Shown piece by piece: positions 34,218 through 43,900 of a stretch of 64,000 bases of DNA (positions are counted from its first letter, which is position 1; each line of letters begins with the position of its first letter). The notes under the pieces were generated by a model. The model saw only the letters and a program-made list of their open reading frames with translations, did no database searches and was not told where the DNA came from. The DNA lies in NCBI GenBank assembly GCA_045110335.1, contig JBGCGB010000002.1, forward strand, positions 1 to 64,000, in the 5' to 3' direction. The position numbers and the translations under genes are program-made. The DNA is from CALBPI01 sp045110335. GTDB lineage: Bacteria; Pseudomonadota; Gammaproteobacteria; Steroidobacterales; Woeseiaceae.

Positions 34218-34484
34218 TCATCGGTTCACCACTTTCCGGAGTGCGCGATACGCTCCGATAGCAAAACCGAATGCCAGCAGCAAATAGGCAAGCAGTAGGA
34301 CGTAAATTTCATTGCCTTGCCAAACCCGATTCAGAATCATCGTGCTTGAGGTGACATTAAGACTGCCCTCAGCCAATGCTGGCATGATTTCAGAGGACAC
34401 CAGGTAAGCAATGATCATTAGAAAAAACAAACTGATGACCAGAGACACGAGACCCAGCAGCGCGAACGCGAACTTTCTGATCAC
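34218..34484 (-). CDS. small two-helix membrane protein
   Basis: 88 residues from a GTG at 34484, which has GGGAGG five bases ahead; an upstream ATG at 34508 lacks this. Two long hydrophobic segments (LLGLVSLVISLFFLMIIAYLV region, then YVLLLAYLLLAFGFAIGAY) flank a ~25-residue loop, and the C-terminus is basic (RALRKVVNR). Not recognised as a named family. Same direction as the serine hydrolase upstream, 99 nt away, so possibly co-transcribed. Confidence 0.6.
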   Translation of the reverse strand: MIRKFAFALLGLVSLVISLFFLMIIAYLVSSEIMPALAEGSLNVTSSTMILNRVWQGNEIYVLLLAYLLLAFGFAIGAYRALRKVVNR

Positions 34485-34583
34485 ACGACCCTCCCTAAGA
34501 ATTGGCAAGTCATATCAACGCGGAAACCGAAAGATGCATCCATGGCCACTCTGCATTGGCGTTACCAAGTCGACCGACAAGCA

Positions 34584-36494
34584 TTAGCTCAAACTGACGA
34601 CATAAGGTGCCGCCCCCCAATTGACCAACATCGTCGTTAGGAACGCATAGGACAACGCATACAGTGAGTAGTGCAGCTTGCGCCAAAGATTCCATTGCGT
34701 GCTTCGCCAAGCGCTCGGCAAACCCAACGTTAACAAGAGGCCAAACAGTGCCGCGAGCGTTGCAGCGGTCAATATCCACAACAACACCGGTGGCGGCCAT
34801 TGCTCGAAGATCTCAGCGAAACTCAGATTCTCAATGTCGCTTATCTGCGCACCAAGCACCATCATCCAGATGAAAGGGGTAATACCGAGCAACGCCAGAA
34901 GCGATAAGAACCTACCTGTTGCCGTCTTTTCTTTGATGTGCCGAAAGCGGCGCCATAAGCCAAGCCAGGTCGTCACGGCAAACAGCACGGTGACACCAAA
35001 CGCCATACCGACAAGATTGGGGTTCGTCCAAAAGGTGACGCGCTCGAGGTGCGTTGCCCCTAGACCGCTCATTAGCCGAAGTGGCTCGCCTTCGTCATTA
35101 CGAATGATGGCGATCCGGCGACCGTCACGATTCTCCCAAAGGTTTTCACCGATACGTAAATAGGCTGCCTGATTGGGCAACAACAAATAACCGTCTTTTG
35201 CACTGACCTCCAATGCTCCATCAAACAACGCGAGCACCTTCAAGAAGCCGGTCGTAATGCGTCTGTTCGTTAGATAGGCACCCGCGATGCCTTCGGCAAT
35301 CGCTTGATCGCCCTCTGCAGGTTTCTCGCGTAAATCGAAGTCGGCAACACCGCGCTGCCGTAATGCCCGATCGAATACACGCTTGGGCAAACCCGCTAAT
35401 GGCTCGAAGGAATCCGATGTGTTTTGTGAAATAAAGACGCCAAGACCCAATTCGGGGGCGATCGCGAACTTTGAAAAGAAGGCATTGATAGAACCGGTAT
35501 GTCCGTAGAAAAAAGTGTCTCTGTAGGGCGCATCGGCAAATCCATGCGCGCGGCTTGGCCCGCCTGGCACTTCATCAAAATGGCGACTACGCAGCAACGC
35601 ATAGGTGTCGTCAGACATGAGTCGCTCGCCATCAAGTGCACCACGATTGAGATGGAATCGCATCCATCGGGCCATATCATTCGCTGTCGTTGTCATGCCG
35701 CCAATGGGCGCAAACGCACCGAGATCCACCTGTGGCACTACGACCGGACCGGTGGGTTTCGCACGATAGTTTTTCGAGATGCTCGTCTCAGCCGCATTAG
35801 GACTGTTTTCTGACAGCACCGTCGCCGACATACCTAGTGGTACGAGCAGCTCACGGTAGAGAAAAGACTCATAAGTCTCGCCGGTCACGTCTTCGATAAT
35901 CAAAGCGACCAGATTGGACCCCCAGTTGGAATACGCCGCGCGTTCCCCGCGTCGGAAGGGTTGCGCGGGTTGCGTTGCTGCCATGGCTTGATCGATGGGT
36001 AATGCGGCGGCCGCCTGCGTAAACAAATCGAGGTTCTCTTCGAAACCGGCACGGTGTGTCATCAGGTCGTTCAGCGTTAGCGGACGCTCACCGGACGGCA
36101 CGGACAAACGCTTCAAATAGTCATTGACGTCACGATCAAGATCGAGAATGCCGCGATCAACTAGCAACATCGTTGCGGTCCAGACAAACGTTTTGGAAAT
36201 AGACGCGACATAGAATCGAGTCTCGGCTGGACTGACAGGGACGCCCGCATCAATATCCGCATGGCCATAGCCTTTTGAGAAAACCGTGCGATCAGGCCTC
36301 ACGACAGCAACGGTATAACCCGGAGCGGCATGCCTTTGTCGATAAGTCGCCATGACACCATCAACAAAGGCCTCCAGCTCGCGATCCTCCGGATAGACTG
36401 GTGCAGCCGTTTGATCAATGACTTGAAGTTCCTGAGCAGACACCGGCCCAGCCAGAAAACCAATGAAGGCGAAGAAGGTCAAAAATGCGCGCAT
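34584..36494 (-). CDS. serine hydrolase (beta-lactamase/esterase fold) with C-terminal membrane helices
   Basis: 636 residues. A signal peptide ends AGPVSA-QE. The periplasmic domain is of the class C beta-lactamase/DD-peptidase/esterase type: Ser98-x-x-Lys101 in ASISKT, Tyr188-Ser-Asn in AAYSNWG, and a GHTGS motif in place of KTG. A ~120-residue lipocalin-like linker follows. The last ~160 residues have four hydrophobic helices (starting at VGMAFGVTVLFAV). The HTG motif and membrane tail suggest a peptidase or esterase acting on envelope peptides or lipids, not antibiotic resistance. GGGTGA precedes the ATG. Confidence 0.86.
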   Translation of the reverse strand: MRAFLTFFAFIGFLAGPVSAQELQVIDQTAAPVYPEDRELEAFVDGVMATYRQRHAAPGYTVAVVRPDRTVFSKGYGHADIDAGVPVSPAETRFYVASISKTFVWTATMLLVDRGILDLDRDVNDYLKRLSVPSGERPLTLNDLMTHRAGFEENLDLFTQAAAALPIDQAMAATQPAQPFRRGERAAYSNWGSNLVALIIEDVTGETYESFLYRELLVPLGMSATVLSENSPNAAETSISKNYRAKPTGPVVVPQVDLGAFAPIGGMTTTANDMARWMRFHLNRGALDGERLMSDDTYALLRSRHFDEVPGGPSRAHGFADAPYRDTFFYGHTGSINAFFSKFAIAPELGLGVFISQNTSDSFEPLAGLPKRVFDRALRQRGVADFDLREKPAEGDQAIAEGIAGAYLTNRRITTGFLKVLALFDGALEVSAKDGYLLLPNQAAYLRIGENLWENRDGRRIAIIRNDEGEPLRLMSGLGATHLERVTFWTNPNLVGMAFGVTVLFAVTTWLGLWRRFRHIKEKTATGRFLSLLALLGITPFIWMMVLGAQISDIENLSFAEIFEQWPPPVLLWILTAATLAALFGLLLTLGLPSAWRSTQWNLWRKLHYSLYALSYAFLTTMLVNWGAAPYVVSLS

Positions 36495-36641
36495 GAAACA
36501 TCACCCTAGCGGTTTTTCGTCCCAGACTAGAGACTCAGCCGAGGCGGAGCAAGTCCTGATCGAAGCTAGGCATATTGCCGCCTCTCGTCAGCACCACCGA
36601 AAATGATGTGCGCCACTATTACCGCCGCGCGGTGATGACCG

Positions 36642-37076
36642 TTACAGCTCAACCGGGAAATAGTAAACGCGCCGAATAAGATGACCGGAAAACTCATAAA
36701 CTGACAAGCTACGTTGCTGGCGTCGACCCGATTGCGTATCGAAGCTCGCCTCCTCCAGCGCGGCCACACGAGAACCGGTTGAGAAAACATGTATGAACCG
36801 GGATCGGCAACTGGAGCAAGACTCGAAATAGGACAACATAGCCGCACGGAGCTGATCTTTGTCGCCTGTCTCTTCAGCGACCTTTTCGCCATCGATACTC
36901 AGCCATTGCAGGTCTTCAGTGACGAGCGCCATCATAGCTTCCGTATCGCGTTCATTGAAGGCGGTAACAAACTGGCGAACGGTCTGTTCATGCGTTCTCG
37001 GTTCATCACCATAAGCATGCGAACCAAAGGTGGTACCAAGCAAAGCGCACAGCACAAAGAGGGTTTTTCGCAACAT
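36642..37076 (-). CDS. exported NTF2-like (SnoaL-type) protein
   Basis: 144 residues from the ATG at 37076, chosen because it begins a signal peptide (MLRKTLFVLCALLGTTF, cleavage near SHA-YG); an earlier ATG at 37127 only adds hydrophilic sequence. The mature part is a cone-shaped NTF2-like fold: TVRQFVTAFNERDTEAMMALV is the usual first helix pair, followed by DLQWLSIDG and four strands. Two Cys (CSSC) could form a disulfide. Such proteins bind small hydrophobic ligands or act as isomerases; nothing shows which. It is 147 nt upstream of the serine hydrolase, same strand. Confidence 0.78.
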   Translation of the reverse strand: MLRKTLFVLCALLGTTFGSHAYGDEPRTHEQTVRQFVTAFNERDTEAMMALVTEDLQWLSIDGEKVAEETGDKDQLRAAMLSYFESCSSCRSRFIHVFSTGSRVAALEEASFDTQSGRRQQRSLSVYEFSGHLIRRVYYFPVEL

Positions 37077-37302
37077 GTTCTTGACCTTAGTAAAAGCGTA
37101 TTTCAACCAAGCTAACACTTCGAACAATTCAAAAACAATTCCCTATGTGATCCAGAACCCAATTGCCTGAAGTATCATTGGCAGGCGGGGAACGCGCTTG
37201 TGCTTTCTATCGCCAAGCAGAAGTTTTTCTAGTGTTCGCCAATTCTCTGTGCTGAGAACACCATACGCTTTTGCGTTGTCAATCGAAGCACATCGAGCAT
37301 CC

Positions 37303-37851
37303 TCAACCGCCAAAGCAAACCACCGAAATGGAAACAGACCTCCGCCGCTTGTCTGGATTCACATAGGAATGTCGTTGATCTCCTCGAAAAATAAGCATGT
37401 CGCCCTCTTTTAGGACATGATGCTCGCCACTGGCGACCAACTCGACCTTGCCACGCTCACAGGTCAAATACTCTCGGGTACCGGCCTTATGCGGGACCCC
37501 GATCATACTCCCGCCCGGCTCTAGCTCTGTACGAGTAATCTCAAGTCCGGAAATGGACTCGGGCACCAACGGCCGGATCTGAGCGCCCTGCTTTTTGCGT
37601 TCACGAACGGCCGCGGCAGGAACGAACCTGAAGTCGCTTCGTGATGGACCGACCAACTCTTCGATAGAAACATTTAGAGCGCCGGCCGCTTTGCTGAGTA
37701 CAGCTAGCGTAGGGTTCGCCGCCCCCGTTTCAAGACTAGCCCATGTCGGTCGGGGAATATTTGAAAGATCAGCTAACTGCTGCTGCGAGAAACCATGCGA
37801 TTCGCGGAGCCGACGGATGTTGTCGGCGAGATTCTGTTGGATATTCGTCAT
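37303..37851 (-). CDS. XRE-family regulator with cupin sensor domain
   Basis: 182 residues. N-terminal helix-turn-helix (about 5-62) of the Cro/CI type with SQQQLADLSNIPRPTWASLE. C-terminal cupin (about 105-180) with a HKAGTREYLTCERGKVELV strand pair and a FRGDQRHSYVN histidine site. This architecture is common in regulators that sense small ligands and repress a divergent gene. A perfect palindrome starts 2 nt before its own start codon, which suggests autoregulation and control of the VOC gene. No ribosome site is evident, so translation may be weak or nearly leaderless. Confidence 0.9.
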   Translation of the reverse strand: MTNIQQNLADNIRRLRESHGFSQQQLADLSNIPRPTWASLETGAANPTLAVLSKAAGALNVSIEELVGPSRSDFRFVPAAAVRERKKQGAQIRPLVPESISGLEITRTELEPGGSMIGVPHKAGTREYLTCERGKVELVASGEHHVLKEGDMLIFRGDQRHSYVNPDKRRRSVSISVVCFGG

Positions 37852-37852
37852 G

Positions 37853-37867
37853 TTGATAGAATATCAA
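37853..37867. promoter_or_regulatory. perfect palindrome TTGATAgaaTATCAA
   Basis: 6-bp perfect arms around a 3-bp spacer in the 95-bp gap between the divergent XRE-cupin and VOC genes, 2 nt from the regulator's ATG. A second weaker dyad (GCTGC-TTTA-GTAGC, one mismatch) lies near 37870-37884. Both suit an HTH dimer, most simply the adjacent regulator. Confidence 0.55.
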
Positions 37868-37946
37868 TCTGCTGCTTTAGTAGCAATCTGGTTGCCAAAA
37901 GAACAAATAGTCTTCAAATTGATCATTACATTAATAGGAGAACACG

Positions 37947-38372
37947 ATGATCAATCGAATGGAACACGCAAACCTACATGTCCGGCATTTCGATGATGCC
38001 GTCCGATTCCTGACGACCGCTTTTCCAAATTTCCGGGTGCGTAGCAAGCACATCAAAAGCGGGCTACGGTGGATGCATATCGGCACTGAAGACACCTACA
38101 TTGCCCTAAACGAAACGCATCTATCCCGCGACGAAGATCAACATCCTTACAGCGGAAAACCGGGCGTCAACCATCTCGGCTTTGAAGTCGATGATGTCGA
38201 AACACTGCGAAATCGACTACTGGCTGCGGGTTTTGAAGAAAGCACCTATCCCAACAGCCACCCCCATCGCAAACGCATCTACTTTCTTGACAAGGATAGA
38301 AATGATTGGGAATTCGTGCAGTACTTTACCGACGATGTAGCGCTGAGAAATGACTATGAAATGCCCGACTAA
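37947..38372 (+). CDS. VOC-superfamily (glyoxalase/dioxygenase-like) protein
   Basis: 141 residues with the vicinal-oxygen-chelate fold: HANLHVRHFDDAVRFL opening strand-helix, GVNHLGFEVDDVE in the middle and DRNDWEFVQYF near the end. Metal ligands may be His7, the His of NHLGF and the Glu of WEFVQ. Members include glyoxalase I, ring-cleaving dioxygenases and resistance proteins; substrate not evident. AGGAGA lies 5 nt before the ATG. It is divergent from the XRE-cupin regulator. Confidence 0.85.
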   Translation: MINRMEHANLHVRHFDDAVRFLTTAFPNFRVRSKHIKSGLRWMHIGTEDTYIALNETHLSRDEDQHPYSGKPGVNHLGFEVDDVETLRNRLLAAGFEESTYPNSHPHRKRIYFLDKDRNDWEFVQYFTDDVALRNDYEMPD

Positions 38373-38485
38373 GCCATCGTGAGCATTCGTTTAGAACCGT
38401 TCCGGCGGCGCCTGTCGAAATGAATAAGCAATGAAGATAGCGGAGCTGGTTACTCTCCTCAGAAACGTGGCCAGTTCGTTGCCTG

Positions 38486-38908
38486 TCAGGCCAGCTTTTC
38501 TATTTTCTCTTTCAGCTCTATTGAGCTCGTCTTTCCTTTGATAATGAAATCAACGACAAAATCATGAGCGAGCGCTCGCTCGTGCTCTTCTGGTCGTTCG
38601 GATGAACTGAACATCATCACGACGCATGATTGATAGTCATTTTGCTGAGCACGCAAATCATTAAATTGCGTAAGAAATTCGAACCCATTAACGCGAGGCA
38701 TATTGATATCAAGAAAAATCAAAACCGGTGGGAAGTCATCGCCATGTTTCTGCTTGTTTTCGTCGTAGTCAGTCAGAAACTTGAGCGCCTCCTCGCCATC
38801 GCCACACTCAAAAATTTTAGCATCAAAACCTGTCTTCGCTAGATCGCGCGTCAGCAAGTATCGATCAAGCTCTTCATCATCCACGATCAAGACAGTCAGC
38901 GGATTCAA
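38486..38908 (-). CDS. stand-alone response regulator (Rcp1-like)
   Basis: 140 residues, receiver domain only. Acidic pair in IVDDEE, phosphoacceptor Asp67 in FLDINMP, the Ser/Thr switch in MMFSSS and Lys124 in IIKGK. Resembles the Rcp1-type receivers that pair with PAS or phytochrome kinases. It starts with TTG at 38908, with GGAGAG four bases ahead; the TTGA overlaps the stop of the kinase gene, so the pair is translationally coupled. With no output domain it must act by protein contact or in a phosphorelay. Confidence 0.92.
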   Translation of the reverse strand: MNPLTVLIVDDEELDRYLLTRDLAKTGFDAKIFECGDGEEALKFLTDYDENKQKHGDDFPPVLIFLDINMPRVNGFEFLTQFNDLRAQQNDYQSCVVMMFSSSERPEEHERALAHDFVVDFIIKGKTSSIELKEKIEKLA

Positions 38909-40749
38909 GATTCTCTCCTAGCATAGGGAATTTTCAATTCGAAACGGGAGCCAGAAGCACCCGTCGTTAGTGATATGCTACCACCCAACGACTCTACATG
39001 CTTCTTAACGATGTAAAGACCCAATCCTGAGCCTGAAACACCGGAATGAAATCGCTTGAACATTTCGAACGGTGCATCTTCATCGACGTCCGGGATACCC
39101 AACCCATTGTCTTCGACCGAAAGCTCCAAGTGATCCGATTGATCAACCGCTCTTAACGCTACAAAGCGCTTATCGCGCGCTTTGTTAGCGTATTTAATCC
39201 CATTCGACGTCAAGTTATACAAAATTTGGTAGATACGAATATGGGGCAGTCGCGGCTGCACGGCGCAATCGATATCAACCTCGACAGCAACGCCCATTTC
39301 TTCACGAATGGCCTGTGTATTTTCGAGAATTTCGCTGGCAATACCCTCAAGATCGATTGGCTCTGCCACCGTCACAGTGAGTTCCGCTTTCGCGGCATCT
39401 AGAATACCAAGTACCATCGATTCCATTGCATCGGCGCGCTCAATGATCTTACTGGTATTGCATTTCGCCTCCTCAAGCTCACCGCTATCGATGTCGGAAA
39501 CCATATACTCGGCCACTCGCCGAATTGAAGTTAGCGGCCCCTTTAGGTCGTGGGATGTCCGGTAGGCGAATTGTGCTAGCTCATAATTTGAGCGCTCGAG
39601 CTCACTGCGAACGGCGACCGCATCCGTAATATCCCAATACACCCCGATCATTCTTTCGGGCTCTCCATGCGCATTTAGTATAACGTCTGCAATACCCTGA
39701 AGATTTCGAACAGTTCCAACGGGCCAAACCACACGAAACGTAGCAAAAAACTTCTCTTTTTGTGCGATAGCTTGCTGGATTTCTTCCTCTGCACTTTGCC
39801 TGTCTTCTGGGTGCAGCCCGTTCTGCCACGCTTCAAAAGCACCGCTGAAGTCATCGGCCTCAATCCCATAGAGCGCGTACATTTGATCATCCCAAATCAA
39901 TACGTCGGATTGTATGTCCCAATCCCAAACGCCAACACCCGACGCATCCAATGCAAGTACTAGTCGCCGATGCAGCTCTTCGATTTCTCGACGCGACTCG
40001 AATTCGCTAGTGCGATCGACGATAACCCCCGAAAACTCGATAAACTTACCGTCAACGTCGAACTTTGGAAAACCCTGCGATTCAAGATACTTCTCGGTGC
40101 CATCAACTAGTACTCGATAGCCCAACTTGAATTCTTTGGCTTCCGTTTGAACCGACGCCAAAATGTCCAGCATATGCTGCTTAAGTGATGCCCGATCCTC
40201 AGGCACAACCAGAGCCATGTGTTGCGCGAGTGTCAGCGGCCCGCCGCTGGCCGATGAACCGAAAATTCTGTGAACACCAGGCGCCCATTCACGGCTATCA
40301 TTTTCCACGTCCCAGGACCAATGACCCAGTTTACCGATACGCTCGCCCTCAAACATGCGCTCCATGAGTGACTCCCGATCAACTTCGAGGCTCTTTCGTT
40401 GATGAATGTCTTCAAAAATGCCGTGCAAACCGATCAGGTCTTTTCCTTCATAAATCGGTTCACCAATAGCTCTCACCCAACGCCTTGCGCCGCGTGCCGT
40501 CAAAAGCTGTAGCTCGATATCCCAGGTTTTGTTGTCCCGAATCGCAGCATCAATGCAACGTTGAATGATTGGGCGATGTTCAGGTATGTAGTACTGAATA
40601 GCTTCATCTAGACTCAAGGCCTTATCGGGATCTTCGTCATGAATCGCATAAGTCGCCGGACTCCAATGAACAATCGACCCGTTCAGTTCGACGTTCCAAG
40701 TACCGATACGCCGCGTTTTTTCAAGTAGGCTTAGTAGTGCTTTTTCCAT
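38905..40749 (-). CDS. soluble PAS-domain histidine kinase
   Basis: 614 residues without a membrane helix. Three PAS domains (about 12-115, 135-248, 265-376) with PAC-type ends such as GLHGIFEDIH and GVYWDITDA. HisKA with the phosphoacceptor His400 in RTSHDLKGPL. HATPase_c with N box LYNLTSNGIKYANKA, G1 DNGLGIPD and G2 SGLGLYIVKKHVESLGG. The HxxKGP form of the H box is usual for kinases paired with single-domain receivers. The PAS ligands are not evident. Probably cytoplasmic redox, light or metabolite sensing. The receiver gene follows with overlap. Confidence 0.93.
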   Translation of the reverse strand: MEKALLSLLEKTRRIGTWNVELNGSIVHWSPATYAIHDEDPDKALSLDEAIQYYIPEHRPIIQRCIDAAIRDNKTWDIELQLLTARGARRWVRAIGEPIYEGKDLIGLHGIFEDIHQRKSLEVDRESLMERMFEGERIGKLGHWSWDVENDSREWAPGVHRIFGSSASGGPLTLAQHMALVVPEDRASLKQHMLDILASVQTEAKEFKLGYRVLVDGTEKYLESQGFPKFDVDGKFIEFSGVIVDRTSEFESRREIEELHRRLVLALDASGVGVWDWDIQSDVLIWDDQMYALYGIEADDFSGAFEAWQNGLHPEDRQSAEEEIQQAIAQKEKFFATFRVVWPVGTVRNLQGIADVILNAHGEPERMIGVYWDITDAVAVRSELERSNYELAQFAYRTSHDLKGPLTSIRRVAEYMVSDIDSGELEEAKCNTSKIIERADAMESMVLGILDAAKAELTVTVAEPIDLEGIASEILENTQAIREEMGVAVEVDIDCAVQPRLPHIRIYQILYNLTSNGIKYANKARDKRFVALRAVDQSDHLELSVEDNGLGIPDVDEDAPFEMFKRFHSGVSGSGLGLYIVKKHVESLGGSISLTTGASGSRFELKIPYARRES

Positions 40750-40981
40750 GCGAAATTCGCAGCCTCAATATGAGTTATCCGAGCAGAAAAACGAGCCGAT
40801 CCTGTCCATTGGATTCTATCGACCAACGCGCAATTTACTATAGCAGGCCACTAGCCGCATTGGCGCCATTCCTGCCAAACGCATGCGACCTAACGAACTA
40901 CGGCAACTCTTAACTCACTAAATTCACTGATGAAAAGCGTTTCTTTCGGTGATTTGTCAACAACTGTGCCAATCTAAATCT

Positions 40982-43900
40982 CTACGCCGCATCCGCGCGA
41001 CTGGTCACGACTCGTTCATAACCCAGGTTCGGCGCCAACCAGCGCTCAACTTCGGCGATGCTCAAACCCTTTCGCGCTGCATAGTCTTCAACTTGATCAC
41101 GATCAATCTTGCCCAATGCGAAGTAGCGCGACTCCGGATGAGAGAAATACCAACCGCTGACCGATGCGGCCGGTGTCATAGCGCAGCTTTCCGTCAACGC
41201 CATCCCGGTGCGCCGGGGCGCATCCAGCAATTCGAAAAGCGTGCGCTTCTCGGTATGATCCGGGCAAGCCGGATAGCCTGGCGCTGGTCGTATGCCCTGA
41301 TAGGCCTCCTTGATTAACGATGCGTTGTCTAATGCCTCATCCGGCGCATAACCCCACCACTCGCGTCGCGTTCGTTCATGGAGATACTCGGCACCTGCCT
41401 CCGCGAAACGATCAGCCAGCGCTTTTAAAAGAATTGCCGAATAATCGTCCTGATCTTGTTCGAAAGCCTTCGCACGCGCTTCCACACCCAAGCCGGCCGT
41501 CACAGCAAAAGCGCCCAGATAATCTTTCAAACCTGTCGCTTTGGGTGCTACGAAATCCGCGAGACACTCTTGCGGTAGATCTGCACGACGCTGCTTCTGC
41601 TGTCGCAAACTGTGGACGGTTGCAATCGGTAGTTCACTACTGTCATCCGCATAAACTTCGATATCGTCGCCGTGCGTACTCGCCGGGAAAAAACCCACAG
41701 CGGCTTTGACTTCCAGCCAATCCTCACTGACGATTTTCTTAAGCATCGCTTGCGCGTCTTCGAACAGCGAGGCCGCTGCTTCACCGACAACGTCATCAGT
41801 CAAAATCGCGGGATAACTGCCATGGAATTCCCAAGCGTTGAAAAACGGCATCCAGTCGATGTAGGGGAGTAACGTCTTTGCGTCCAGTGACGTAATCGTT
41901 CTTGCACCGGTAAACTGCGGTGCGGGTGGTCGATACGTTTGCCACTCCAATTTCCTCGCCGCACGCCTCGCGGCGGGCAGTGACAACGCCGGTTTTTGAC
42001 GCTTGCTACCGGCATGCCGTTCACGGCGTTGCTGACAGTCCGCTTTGATATCGGCGACATAAGCATCGGCCTTATCGCCCACCAAACTCTGTGCGACGCC
42101 AACGGCACGAGACGCATCTTTTACATAGATAACCGCACCTTCAAACGCCGGATCGATCTTGACCGAAGTATGCGCTGGCGATGTCGTCGCACCGCCAATC
42201 ATCAGCGGTTGTTGATAGCCAAGTCGTTGCATTTCGCTCGCGACATGCACCATTTCATCTAGCGACGGCGTAATCAAACCGGACAAGCCGATCATGTCCG
42301 CACCCTCACGTGTCGCCGCATCCAGAATCTCCTGGCAGGACACCATCACACCAAGATCAACCACTTCGAAATTGTTACATTGCAACACAACACCAACAAT
42401 GTTCTTGCCGATATCGTGAACATCACCTTTGACGGTGGCGAGAACGATCTTGCCGTTACTCTGCTTCACCCCATCCGACGCCGCCTCAATAAACGGAATC
42501 AAATGGGCCACAGCTTTCTTCATCACGCGCGCTGACTTGACGACTTGCGGCAGGAACATTTTCCCCGCTCCAAACAAATCACCGACGACATTCATACCGC
42601 TCATCAACGGTCCTTCAATGACATGCAAAGGCTTTTCGGCCGCCAAACGCGCCTCTTCGGTATCCTCGATGACGAAGGCATCGATTCCCTTCACCAACGC
42701 GTGGGAAAGCCTTGCCTCAACAGATTCTTTGCGCCAGGCGAGATCATTCTTGTTCGTCGCCTTTTTACCATCGCCCCGATAGCGCTCGGCGAGCGTTAGT
42801 AAATCTTCTGTCGCAGAATCCGATGTATTGAGAACAACCGCCTCCACGGCGTCTCGTAATTCGGTAGGTAAGTCTTCGTAGATCGCCAACTGCCCGGCGT
42901 TGACGATGCCCATGTCCAAACCTGCCTGGATCGCGTGATACAAGAATACAGAGTGGATCGCTTCGCGGACCGGGTTGTTGCCACGGAATGAAAACGAAAC
43001 ATTGGAGACACCGCCGCTAACCATCGCATGCGGCAAGCGCTTCTTGATTTCGCGCGCCGCTTCGATAAAAGCGACGCCATAAATGTTGTGCTCTTCAATG
43101 CCGGTCGCAATCGCAAAAATATTCGGGTCAAAAATAATGTCTTCCGGCGGGAACCCGACCGTATCAACCAGCAAACGATACGCACGCTCGCAAATGTCCA
43201 CCTTGCGCTCAATTGTATCGGCCTGCCCATTTTCATCGAATGCCATGACAATAACGGCGGCGCCGTATGCACGTACCAACTGCGCTTGCTCGATGAAAGC
43301 AGCCTCGCCTTCCTTCATGCTAATCGAGTTAACGACCGCCTTACCTTGCACTCGTTTGAGACCCGCTTCGATCACTGACCATTTCGAAGAGTCGATCATG
43401 ATCGGCACGCGTGCGATGTCGGGCTCAGCGGCAATCAAGTTTAGGAATGTGACCATCGCCTGCTCGGAATCGAGCATACCCTCATCCATGTTGATATCGA
43501 TAATTTGGGCGCCGTTATCGACTTGTTGTCGGGCAACCTCCACCGCACCGTTGTAGTCATCGGCTTCGATCAATCTTCGAAACACGGCCGATCCCGTCAC
43601 ATTGGTACGTTCGCCGACGTTCACGAAAAGACTATCGGGTGCAATATTCAAAGGCTCGAGGCCCGCCAGTCGACATTGCCGCGGCGGGCTTGGAATGACG
43701 CGATGTGGATAAGCCTCACAAGCGTGTCGCAACGCCTCGATGTGCGCCGGCGTAGTGCCGCAGCAGCCGCCTACCATATTGAGAAAACCCTGCTCAGCGA
43801 ACTCTGCAACGACCACCGCCATCGACTCTGGCGATTCATCGTACTCACCGAACTCATTGGGCAATCCGGCATTAGGATGTGCACTCACACCGGTGCTGGC

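Noticed and set aside
34584..36494. Antibiotic-resistance beta-lactamase
   Set aside because: Third motif is HTG, and the protein has a large extra domain and four membrane helices; closer to esterase/peptidase members of the fold.
37861..37946. Attachment site or small RNA in the XRE-VOC gap
   Set aside because: AT-rich dyads there are explained by promoters and operators; no terminator or repeat of a tRNA end is seen.
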